From assembly GCA_008973525.1 (NCBI GenBank), contig WACJ01000305.1:62001-126000 (forward strand): 64,000 bases of DNA, written 5' to 3'. This document shows, piece after piece, positions 11,001-20,140 of this stretch. The notes under the pieces were generated by a model. The model was given only the letters and a program-made list of their open reading frames with translations. It was not told the DNA's origin and did no database searches. Source of the DNA: Stenopsyche tienmushanensis. Lineage: Eukaryota > Arthropoda > Insecta > Trichoptera > Stenopsychidae. Every line of letters starts with the position of its first letter. Position 1 is the stretch's first letter. The position numbers were made by a program, and so were the translations under genes.

Positions 11001-14000
11001 GGTAAAGCGCAAGAAAAATATCAAGGACACCATTTTCATTGGTCAATAATAATAGTACCAAAAATCTCATACGTTGATGAAAATAAAAATTTATTTATCA
11101 TGCTAAAATAGTCGTTATATACAAAGAAGAGCTTAGAAATAAAATTGAAATTTGCGTTCACACTTATAGCTTTCATACGGGTTAATTTGAATTAAATGAA
11201 TTTTTACAATGCAAACTGGCATAAATTTTCCAGAATATAAAATGAGAAAATTAATCGCAACAGGAAACGTGTTCAATCCGAAATTCCACACAAAAACGCA
11301 ATACAACTGTGACAAAGAAGCAGAATTCCAACGTCTCAATTCGCCATACACCGTGATAAGTTGCCCGCGTAATTGAAATAAGCGTCGAATTATTCGCACA
11401 TGCATTATTGCACGCGGTTCAAGCGCATTCTTCGCATTGCCGTGGCAAAGCTCATTTTCAATTTCATCCCGATGCAATTGCATCCACGAACGAGTTGTTC
11501 TCGCGAATCAGACACCAATCTCGGTGATATTAAATTATTTCGCTTTCCATTTCGAAAGAACCGAAGGCGCATCGGAAATATCTACAAGCCTGAATGAAAG
11601 TAAAAAAAAATGCGTCGAATCGAAATTTATACTACAGCAATTTATGCGCTTATCTGCATTAATATATTTAAGGTAACAATGCCCGGTCGTTTTGAAGCCA
11701 TGCTTTTCTTATCATCGTGTTTAATATTTATGCTCGGGGGACAAAAAGCTTTATTTCTGTGTGTATGTTTTTTATGGCTTGCAATGAAAAATGCATCATA
11801 TCCGAATCATTCTCCAGCAATTCACCGGAAGGAAACTGAATGGACACGACATGAGCTAACTTTTTTCTCGCATCTCGACCAGTGAAGCACGTTCTGCTGG
11901 ATTAGATCGGCGATTAACTTGAATTAGCATTAAATCATAGCTTTTTTATGGCACAATTCTATTTGTATGTATTCGCATAATATAGAAACGATAAAAAACG
12001 TATAATGACTATTGCAAAACAACGCTCCTCCGATTATTCAACTGCCGGCATCCTAGATGCGTTCCGACGCATTCATTAGTTTTATTGCCCACATTAATAC
12101 ATGAGCATTTGGATCATAACATTTTAATTTATGTGTCGTTTCTTAAATAAGGATCGGTTTCCTGCTCAGTGGCATAGATGGATGTACTAGATTACCAAGA
12201 TTATTTAATTTATCTTCAATTAATCTTGGATGAGCAAACGCTGGATTATCTCATTATGAGTTACATTCATGCCTAAAAACTATTTAGTGACGATGGATCA
12301 AACATTAATAAAAATTGTCGTACGACGAAAGTGTAATATAATATATGTAGAAGCTTACTGATGCAATTTAATTAGTAATATGTGCATCTAGACTCGCTCA
12401 TCTTAATCACATAAATGGGCTTCCACTAGGGATTCCAATCCCGAGCCAAAATTTCAATCCTGAGATTTCGGGATTGCATTAGATCATCTATAAATTGTTT
12501 GGGATTCCGTAAATTGTTTAAGAAATCGAGTGTTTCGTCATTTAGTCTTTTGCTTGCTTGCTGCTGAAAATGCACGCTCAGCCTCCACACTCGTTGGAAG
12601 TATCGTCATCAGATTTAAATGCTATTTCGATTTGATGATCGCGTGAGCCCCCATTTTCGTACAACACCATCAATGTAACTAATAAAACTCCTTTCTGCTG
12701 AGATACGGACTTAAAAATCTTGCAAAATTCCCGATTTCCCGACAAATTATTTATTTCCGTCGCTACAGATGAATATTTTTATACTATAAAACTTCGATGT
12801 GATTCGTAATTGTATTAAGGAGGAATACAAAAATTCTGAACCCCGTATCTATTATATTTCATATCGATATTCCCATTATTAGAGTCGTGGTGTAGTAAAT
12901 ACATCACCGGTAGGGAAAGGTTAATATAACAATTTGAAAAATATATATGTATTGTATATATGTATACATAGATTACAGTTACTGCCCCTAGGCGTCGCCT
13001 AAGCTCGCCAATTAATAGTTACGCCAGTGTTTCTAAGCGTCCAGATTTCGGCAGAAATATCTCGATTTAATAGGCTTCATCGTGCTGGTGAGGTATACGA
13101 TTTCCGTTAGATAAAAATTTCAATCCCGAATTTTTCAGGATTACGTTTACTAATCCCGGGATTCATGAGCACTTAAAATTGTCCGGGATCCCGGGATTGG
13201 ATTTCTCAGCTTCCACTATCGGTAGTGCCAAAAATACGTGCCGTTTGTATACTTCTGTTTAAAAATGTTATAGTGCGTGTGATTTTTAAAGTTTTTTTGC
13301 TATACGCTTTAAAACTGTAATTTTTCAGTGTATTCTGATCGGTTTAGCCGCCTGGATGTGTGCAATTTCCCCAAAAAAAAAACCCTCAAAATGGAAACAT
13401 ATCAAACTGAAATACGACATTTACTCTATTTAAAAAAAAAAGGTGAATTTGTCACTAGTGTCCGTAAAATCATTTGTGATTCTGATTTCGATAGAGTAAT
13501 TTTTATTACGGGATGAATCAGATCATGAAAGGAATAAAATACTAGATAACGATGTTCTATGAATCCCATTTAGCGAGAGATACTACTGAAAAAATTAGGG
13601 ACTTTAAATGAGAGTTGAAATTGCATCTATCCTATTTCGTTGATCTACCGTATTAGAGCAGTTTTTAAACACATTTTTTACTAATTTGGATGATATAACA
13701 GGGAAATTCAAAAACTGTTAATCAAATAGCAAACTATAATGGCACGAATTTTTGGCATTATTGTAGATCTTTTTGAGAACAGTCTAGAATACTTTAAAAA
13801 ATCTAGAATACTTCCATTGGCCATACAATTACGTTTCTTCTTCAATACCGCAATATCCTTATCTGTTCATATAAATGAGGTTCAATTAACATCACAGCGA
13901 TTTCAACCTTTCATCTGACCTACTGCGGAGTGTCCTATACAAGAAAATTCTCAGGACGAAAACCATAATCGTCTTGTCACGTTAATAACCAATCGATTTA

Positions 14001-17000
14001 AGGCGTGGCTTTAATCCGTGCAGCTGTGATGACATAATGCATCGGTTGCATGTGCATATTAGTGTAAATTTTCTAAAGTTGACAATTATTACAACGTTCG
14101 CAAATTGCTTTGCATATTTGAAACATGTGTGTATACAGATAATGCGGTAGAAAGGACGTTCAATCTTGACCTGGAATTTGATACGGAAAGTTTATGGAAA
14201 ACGACTGTATGTCGTGTCAAAAATTACGAATTCAAAAATGAACTTCATAAATCTGTCATCATCAAAATATCCAATCTATCACTGAATAAAATAATTCAGC
14301 TATAATCTGAAAATATGAAGATATTCATCAAAAAAGGGCTAACATATTTGTGCTTGTTGATATTAAACTTAAGTGTAAGGATTAAGGTTGGATTGGAAGT
14401 TAGATGATGGATGAAATCTGAAGATAATATAGGATGCTCTAAATAAGAATGTTGATAATGAATTAAAAGTCACGCCTATGCTTATTATATCATTATGTTT
14501 GATCCTAATATCCCTTGAGACTAACACTTATCCGGGTTTCCCAACATAATCACACGATAAAAGCATTTTTAACAACCCATTTGTCTTTATGGTCTTTCAA
14601 GCGTAATATGTGGCCAACATTGGAAAGATTCGTATATCACCCGGTTATTATACGGTTTTATAAATAATTGCGGGTTTAACGACGCCATTAAGTAATTTCT
14701 AGTCTAATAGCAGAACCACATATTAAAAGGTTTATTATGTGGTGAGATTTTTTGTTGTTGCGGCGTTCGATATTGCTAAATTCCGCAAGACGCAAATGTT
14801 ACCCAAGAATTGATGCTTCATCCGCAATTTTTAATGATCCGTTCGAATTAGGCGAACTCTCAAAAAAATAACCCAAATTAACTTAAAATGTCTCATGGTG
14901 GTTTCGTGTAACAATTGCTCAAAATCATAGTTCATTATCTCGCATGGAAATCTAGTGCGAACGTTGCTAAATAGATGCTTTCTTGACGCTTGCAGATTAA
15001 ATGTTACCAATATCGAGACATAAAAGATGCATATCGTATAATTAATGAATGCAGCACCGATCCTGAATTCATTCTATCAAATAAAGGAGGTTAAAAATTG
15101 TATAACCGGTACGGTCCAAGAGTATGAGGAAGTTGTGAAGTCTTTCGCAATATAATTTGATGTTCCAAGCACGAGCTTCCAAACACTCATTGCTTCTTTC
15201 AAATAATTGATTGCGCAATCGGTCGCTTCTTGCTTTTCAAAGATCAATTACCATATGAGGTTTAATACGTAGTCATTTTCATTATGATATATGGCTGTTA
15301 TCGCCGGGTTAAAGATTCATTTTTAATCGTCATTATTATGCACATATCCTACTTCCCATCGTTGAACGAATTTGTTATCTCGCGCTAAAAAAATCCATAA
15401 TTCACACCTTCTTTTTGAGGGCAAATCATCATACAAATCGATTTTTTAATGCAAAAAAAGGAGGTTATGATATTTGGAGGATCGCACCTTTAAATATTTA
15501 TGACGAGTGACAAGCGCTTCATATTATCTAACAAGGAATGAATCAGAAATTCATAATCGAGTCGTCGTTAGATGACAGTGGTTCCAATCTGGCAATGAGA
15601 GATGTTTGAAAATGTGATTGTATGAGAGGAGCGTTAAAACGATGGATGAATTGAGTGAAGGGTCTTTCGCAGCATTTTGGTTGTTACGAAACAGTTCGTT
15701 ATGCGATTCTGCAAATTGGAGTTGTTAGAGCAAAAATTTGCATTGTCAAGCTGTCATGTTTGCATGACGCAATTGGTATGTTTAAGTGATCTCCGACATG
15801 AAAATGGAAAGTAAAAAAATGTTCTTATTCAAAGTCGGAAGCTGATGATCGTCTCTTTGTGTATTCAGCGCGAAAGATCCTGTCCATCAGCAATTTACAA
15901 GACATTGTAACAACCGATGAGTCTCACTTTGTACAAATCGCCTGTGGCCAAATCAATTTCTTTAAATTAATAAAAAAAACCGCCTTCCATCATCACGTCT
16001 GCGACATTTTTCACCTTCTGCGACCTTAGGTGAAGCATGCAATGTAATTTATTGGAAATATGTGTTTAGAAAGCAATGTATGGAATGTTGCAAATAGGGG
16101 ACATTCATTAACGTTTTTGTTATTTAGCATTTTTTATTTTATGGGAAAGCATTGTCGTTTGATTAACGAGAAATTCTCAAGTTTTTGTATGTAACTTTAC
16201 TGTTATTGTATTTCAAAACGATGCTTTTAAATGAGGATACGTCAAATATAAAGGTTCGGGCTCAAGCATTGAAGTATACGTATTAATATTATCAATAAAT
16301 TGTCTCGATCTAGATCTAGCCTAATTTTCTGCTTATAAAAAATACTGAAGAATATTGAATTCTAACTGAAGAATATTGAATTTTAACAACATTTTTCTAT
16401 TTAATAGACGAATTATTATTCTGTAATATTATATGAACATATGCTAATTATAATAATTGGACGTTAGTTATAATTATTGGTATTAAAATAATTTAAAACG
16501 TGTGATATAGATAATTTACACAATCAGACCCAACTGTCCTACATCGTATACTTAAACTCAAATCATAAAATATATTAATATTTGCAATATTTATATAGCT
16601 CCTTTGACTTAAAAATCAATAATTTTAATTGATCAAAATTGGAAAAAACACATAATGTTAAAACACTTGAATGAATCCTGTTGCAATAAATTCCGCTGTG
16701 GGCGAATATTAAGGAAATCGATACATTTGTATCGAATTACAAAAATTTGAATATTGATGATGATGAATATTCAATGGAATTTTCTGTATTAAAATTGTGC
16801 TACTATTAAAAAATCCTAGAATGGCGACAAAATGATGAAATAGCCTATTATAGTAAAAAGGTTGCAGATTTTAAATAATGTATGAATACTCATACCTTTT
16901 GCAAATATTTTATAAAGATTGGAATTTTACAAATATTTCCGGGTTCAATCAAATATGAATATTTTTTAAGTAGTGAAATTTGTCTCAATGCATTGAGATA

Positions 17001-17874
17001 ATCGAATTTTGAAGCTATAAAAAGGCTTTTATAATAAAGTTTAAATGCGTTATGTAAATCTTTACATACCCCCAAATAATGAATCTTTTGTAATATATTT
17101 TATATGAATTTGCGAAATTAAAATAAAATTCAATAGAAATTTGTCTTAACATACATATATTAAATAGTCTGGCGTGTTGTAAAAACGGATGCAATATAAT
17201 ATACTACAATTAAGCTCGAAGTATATCCTTAATGATCTATAAATCATGCTCATCAATTTGAAAAGTGACATCAAATTTCCGTCTCGTATTTGGAAATTAC
17301 CCGAGTACAATTGCTTCCTCCTAAACTTTCCAAAACAATTCGAGAAAGAGTGACAACAATGAAGCAATCGAATCCTTTTGTTTCGATCCTATTGAATAAC
17401 ATCCGATGACTGCGATAGCCTCCACAATGTCTTATAAATCAACGATACATTCGTCATTTATTCTATGAGTCGTAACCAGATACTGCCACAGAAGATGAGA
17501 AGTCATCGTCTAATGGTTGGCATCGATCATGGAAAATAGTTGTGTCAGTTCGGATCAGACTCGTTGTCATTGTTTAAGAATCATTAATACGAAATCGATC
17601 AAACTGGACGCTGCTGCTAAATTGACGAGACTTTCACCGCATCTTATATTTATGTAATTTATTTCATAATTTATTGAAGCTTACGATATCATCGATTACC
17701 TGGCATTAAAAAGTAGACGAGCAGTGCGAGCGAAATGCAGAGGGCGGCAAATCCGATGGGCCATCTCAGGAGGCGGCAAGATGAACGCAGACGACGAGTT
17801 CCTTGCGTCCATGGACCACCGCCGATTCCTCCGCCGAGTGCCGGCACTCGATACAATGAATCAGGATGTGTCCC
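4608..17874 (-). CDS. Corin: corin-like type II transmembrane protein (TM, frizzled, three LDLa repeats), seven exons, no protease domain
   Basis: Exons in coding order: 17700-17874, 7967-8176, 7308-7880, 6995-7237, 6658-6916, 5393-5595, 4608-5095; 2151 nt, 716 codons plus stop. Every junction keeps frame (phase 1 throughout, except phase 2 between the two LDLa exons). Order of domains: glycine-rich juxtamembrane segment, a 20-residue membrane anchor (WPIGFAALCISLALLVYFLM), Ser/Thr/Glu-rich stem (about 260 residues), ten-cysteine frizzled domain, LDLa 1, LDLa 2, mucin-like linker, LDLa 3, TGA. A membrane anchor followed by frizzled and LDLa repeats is the layout of corin, a cell-surface serine protease in vertebrates and flies. 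Here the SRCR and trypsin-like parts are absent: the frame stops two residues after the last LDLa cysteine, with no good donor nearby. It could be a non-proteolytic paralogue, a short isoform, or a lineage-specific loss. The first exon here begins at an acceptor, so a start exon lies upstream (see 42949-43746). Confidence 0.85.
5393..5595 (-). CDS. corin-like exon: LDLa repeat 2 and Pro/Arg-rich linker
   Basis: The phase-2 junction with the previous exon rebuilds a full LDLa repeat (CAPAEFR joined to CGGRGTCIPEEWVCDG, ending QDCPGAEDEASC) with intact acidic calcium ligands. A linker rich in Pro, Arg and Leu follows. Donor GCTG|GTTAAT. The upstream 1062-bp intron holds two MITEs. Confidence 0.82.
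5738..6024. mobile_element. short Tc/mariner-type MITE in a corin intron
   Basis: Terminal inverted repeats TTTAAATAGGGACGCTC (5738-5754) and GAGCGTCCTTATTTAAA (6008-6024) differ at one base. The interior begins with a stretch (GTTATACTATAGTAGTCATG) that recurs at the start of the DUF4817-type mariner fragment near 59700, so it is probably an internally deleted member of that family. It abuts the pogo-like MITE at 6040. Confidence 0.65.
6040..6569. mobile_element. pogo/Tigger-like MITE, copy D (in corin intron)
   Basis: Ends are AAACTCTTTTTGTGCGAT (6040-6057) and the complement of AAACCCTTTTTGTGCGAT (6552-6569). The interior matches the larger copies at 34322, 38954 and 41559 but lacks their short coding segment. 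It is a non-autonomous DNA element sitting between the two LDLa exons. Confidence 0.7.
6658..7237 (-). CDS. corin-like exons: frizzled cysteine-rich domain and LDLa repeat 1
   Basis: Exon 6995-7237 carries most of the frizzled domain (MCRGVLPYDLTTLP, SGCSPRSRQFVC, PPCRRACK). After a 78-bp intron, exon 6658-6916 completes it (ESCQDVI, VFNCQQYP, NEC). Ten cysteines are present, the number expected for this fold. The second exon continues into a complete LDLa repeat with the calcium-binding pattern DNINDCPGGTDE. Frizzled domains bind lipidated Wnt proteins in receptors; in corin this region contributes to substrate recognition. Confidence 0.85.
7308..7880 (-). CDS. corin-like exon: distal stem (about 191 residues)
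   Basis: Long open frame of low complexity, rich in Ser, Thr, Glu, Pro and Ile, without cysteines, consistent with a stalk holding the frizzled domain away from the membrane. It joins the frizzled exon through a 70-bp intron. The inferred donor is GATG|GTCAGC, which is GT-AG but weak; it is the only GT that keeps the frame before the in-frame stop at 7282. Confidence 0.75.
7967..8176 (-). CDS. corin-like exon: proximal stem
   Basis: Acceptor CTTCTTACAG, donor AAGA|GTACGT. Seventy in-frame residues rich in Ser, Thr, Asn and Glu, with possible N-glycosylation sites (NST, NES, NST). No domain; a typical extended stalk. The 86-bp intron that follows is GT-AG. Confidence 0.75.
8177..9250. other. 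intron of the corin-like gene, no feature seen
   Basis: AT-rich intron sequence between the stem exon and the Kolobok element. No exon-like frame with splice sites and no recognisable repeat were found. Confidence 0.45.
9255..10853 (-). mobile_element. Kolobok-type DNA transposon, internally deleted, with perfect ends
   Basis: Perfect 19-bp terminal inverted repeats: GGGGGGAGATACCTTTAGA at 9255-9273 and its complement at 10835-10853. Each is flanked by TTAA (9251-9254 and 10854-10857). TTAA duplication plus the encoded protein (next entry) point to the Kolobok superfamily. At 1.6 kb it is shorter than a full element and lacks the N-terminal half of the transposase. Identical ends and an uninterrupted frame suggest a fairly recent insertion. 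It lies inside a corin intron. Confidence 0.85.
9892..10737 (-). CDS. truncated Kolobok transposase (C-terminal region), intact 281-codon frame
   Basis: From about residue 48 the protein matches the family often labelled 'Mutator-like transposase domain' in insect and cnidarian annotations: YGDDLTIVKSECVGHVEKRM, KGKLIENVVKKLTTYYGL, NSPTGAEIWCKWQKAIAL, ERCLGGHTQNANKSFNATIW, ending in a charged tail with ETKTARTGRKQQQ. The first 45 or so residues do not match and probably come from sequence joined by the internal deletion. The N-terminal DNA-binding part and the first part of the catalytic core are missing, so it should not be active. No stop or frameshift breaks the 281 codons. Whether it is expressed is unknown. 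Family assignment rests on recalled motifs plus the TTAA ends. Confidence 0.8.
   Translation of the reverse strand: MELLSKTSVCILSSTQVVGELGSEQCFFHSTFVYFLTFKAIFDFKPYGDDLTIVKSECVGHVEKRMSSRLRQIKKNSRKGKLIENVVKKLTTYYGLSIRRNVSVEDMKREIMATYYHIFSTKKNPQHNNSPTGAEIWCKWQKAIALGKDPQLEDLTPLLGDDIKQHLLPIYEGLSRHDLLERCLGGHTQNANKSFNATIWRICPKHLNSGLKIVESIFNEGYTSILKLMNELGIIVGTYCKVFAENTDEARIVKQNRMSFSETKTARTGRKQQQLEDNQLF
10858..12426. other. corin intron, no gene or repeat recognised
   Basis: Short open frames near 11100-11900 overlap each other on both strands and have no family motifs or splice context. I treat them as chance. Confidence 0.45.
12427..13208 (-). mobile_element. hAT transposon remnant with 8-bp target duplication
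   Basis: Flanked by a perfect 8-bp direct repeat GCTTCCAC (12419-12426 and 13209-13216). The ends are imperfect inverted repeats: TAGGGATTCCAATCCCGAG on the left, and TGAGAAATCCAATCCCGGG read inward from the right. Eight-base duplication is the hAT signature. A minus-strand fragment of the C-terminal hAT dimerisation region is inside (next entry). Length 782 bp, so non-autonomous. Confidence 0.8.
12538..12620 (-). pseudogene. hAT transposase C-terminal fragment
   Basis: The minus strand reads LPTSVEAERAFSAASKQKTK then TGA at 12538-12540. The TSVEAERAFSAA core is the hallmark of the hAT C-terminal dimerisation domain. Only this tail survives; upstream frames are interrupted. Confidence 0.8.
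13217..17699. other. corin intron, mostly featureless
   Basis: AT-rich. A faint mariner-like reading on the + strand near 15570-15960 (DSQWFQSGNERCLKM; TTDESHF) has many stops and I would not name it with confidence. No exon with proper splice signals was seen. Confidence 0.4.
17700..17874 (-). CDS. corin-like exon: juxtamembrane and transmembrane segment
   Basis: The acceptor TTTTTTACAG precedes GGGACACATCC and the donor CCAG|GTAATC ends it. It codes for a Gly/Pro-rich stretch, a basic patch (TRRLRSSCRLLR) and a 20-residue hydrophobic segment. The basic patch on the N-terminal side predicts a cytoplasmic N-terminus, a type II signal anchor. It starts in phase 0, so the upstream exon must end on a codon border. 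The next intron is about 9.5 kb and carries a Kolobok and a hAT element. Confidence 0.82.
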
Positions 17875-18945
17875 CTGTAAAAAAATAAAGAATTTCATTA
17901 AAAATATGTTCTAATAATCTGCTAATGAATGTCAAGTTCCATCATTTCAAGAACACAACAAAAAGCATCATCGAGCACGATGATGCGCCAATAACGCGAA
18001 GGAGCTTATATGTAGTGACGTTAATGGGCGATAACAATAAACTGAGATCGTTATTAGAACGTAAATGTGTTAGATAAATCATCCGTTTACGACTTCTGAC
18101 ATAATCTACTTGCTATGATTATTCAAGAAATTTCATGGTTCCGAAGAGACCCGATCGGGCAGGTGTTCTGGCGGCTCGTCATCTTTGAGCCACATTGTCT
18201 CCCCCCGCCAAATTAATGCGATATAAATGTTTAATACAATATTTGTATGTTAAAAAGTAAAAGTAGGAAATGAATAATAATACGCATAAAAGTGTTCGAT
18301 ACTGATAAGGCACATCGTTAAACTGACCGACAAGCTTCGCCATTAATATTCAGTGAAAACTCTTCTTAATAACTCCTCATCGGACGATTATTTAATACAA
18401 TTATAAGCAACGAAACTGGAGCAATGTAATATTTGTATTTGGACCCAATTTCATGCTATGCTTGTTTTCGCAGCCACCAAATTCTACGAAATTCCAGACT
18501 TTGTAACGTTCAATTTGTATAATGGTTGACTCGCTAATATCATGATTTAGCATCGAGAATACATCGGTTTATCTATGTAAAAAAATATTATATTGACGAC
18601 GTTCTAATTCATGTTATTGAAGTACACTTTTGAGAGTAAGTTTGAAAACGCCTAGCATATTATCGATTTTGATGTAAAAACACAATAATTAACCCTTCTA
18701 TTTAATATTACATTATAATATGTGCTTGAATGTTAACACAAATGCGAGACTGCTATACAATGGGTATATATGGTTATGTGATTTTCTTATTTCATAATTC
18801 CAAATCGGACAAAACATTGATACATTGATGCGTTTTGATGTATTTTAGAATGAAATTGTGTATGAAAAATTGTAAACACAAATAAATTGCATGGCAACTA
18901 CCCTTAAGTTAAAATAAATTTATTTACATTAATTAAAAAAATATA

Positions 18946-19843
18946 TTAGGGTGTCCCATAAGTTTCTTTCTTTTTCATATTACGTCAAAATTTATTGAAT
19001 AATATATAATCCATTCTGTTTTATTACCTTTTTCCATCTCCCCAAAAGCCTCATAATGCCTTCTTGCCAAAATTTCCCAGGTTTGTTGGCAAAATATTGA
19101 TCAAGGTACATTTTTATATCATTTTTTGAATTAAAATTTTTACCACGTAAAGAATTTTTCAATGAAAGAAATAAATAATAATCTGAAGGGGCAATATCAG
19201 GAGAGTATGGAGGATGAGGTAAAACATTCCAGTCAAATGGTAATAATTTATTTCTGACCAGCAAAGACACATGAGGCCTGGTGTTATCGTGATAAAAAAC
19301 AGCACCTCGTCTGTTCGCTAATTCTGGTCGTTTTCTAGGCAAATGCATCCTTTAGATTGTCTAGTTGGGAACAATATTTTGTTGAATTGATCGTTTCACC
19401 TTGCTGAAGTAGCTCATAATAAACTACCCCCTTCCAGTCCCACCAAATGCATAGCAAAACTTTTTTTTGATGTAGGCCAAGTTTAGCTACAGTTAAAGCT
19501 TCTGTACCCTTGGTCCAAGACCGTTTACGTTGGATATTTTCATAGAGTAACCAACTTTTATCTCCAGTGACAAGTCTCTTCAAAAAATGTTAGCTATTAT
19601 GTCGTTGGAGAAGAATATCGCATGTTGAAATACGCTGAAGTTTATTTGAGTGAGTCAGTTCATGAGGAAGCCACACATCTGAACGATTGATGTAGCCCAA
19701 TTTTGTCTGATGATTATGGACGGATGTTCGTGGAATTTCCAGCTTGTTAGTTATTTCGCGAACAGTATATCGCGGGTTTTCTTTAACCATGGCTATGATT
19801 AGATCTGTGTTCGTTTGCGAAATAAACTTATGGGACAACCTAA
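18946..19843 (-). mobile_element. mellifera-type mariner element, internally deleted
   Basis: Terminal repeats TTAGGGTGTCCCATAAGTTTC (left) and TTAGGTTGTCCCATAAGTTTA (right end read inward) sit next to TA on both sides. Length 898 bp against about 1.3 kb for a full mariner. The deletion removes the start of the transposase, so its frame begins almost at the right end. It lies in the inferred first intron of the corin-like gene. Confidence 0.88.
18992..19838 (-). pseudogene. broken mariner transposase
   Basis: Three adjoining minus-strand frames make one transposase: 19590-19838 (second helix-turn-helix, NPRYTVREITNKLEIPRTSV, then WLPHELTHSNK), 19335-19583 (first catalytic Asp in LVTGDKSWLLYEN, then WWDWKGVVYYELLQQ), and 18992-19348 (second Asp in FYHDNTRPHVS, third in YSPDIAPSDYYLF). 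A stop separates the first two pieces and a frameshift the last two. All three catalytic aspartates remain, but the N-terminal DNA-binding half is partly deleted, so the element is dead. Confidence 0.88.
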
Positions 19844-20029
19844 TATAATGCCATAATCATTCGTATCACGTGTTGCAATTTGTACCTCTACACTGTAAAA
19901 TGGAGGATTTTCAATCAAGGAGATCACTGAAAAAATGAAGCTTTTCATCAAGAAGGTGCATTACATCACTAGAAAACACCAGGAAACTGCGACTTTCGAG
20001 GACAGGAATAAATCGGCGGATTATCCTCT

Positions 20030-20140
20030 GTTGCGCAACGTGTAATTATTCGTTTTCTTATAAATGAAGGCGTAAAATCAAGTGAAATTTTGAGAAGATT
20101 CGATGCACAGTTCGGTCATGCTATTCTAAGTAAGATCCAA
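20030..20140 (+). pseudogene. mariner transposase N-terminal fragment
   Basis: The + strand reads QRVIIRFLINEGVKSSEILR followed by RFDAQFGHAILSK, like the first helix-turn-helix of SETMAR/mariner-type transposases. It is an isolated stub with no ends found, about 190 bases from the complete-ended mariner. Confidence 0.55.

Noticed and set aside
15570..15960. Faint mariner-like readings on the + strand
   Set aside because: Too many stops and only scattered similarity; noted in the intron entry but not called.
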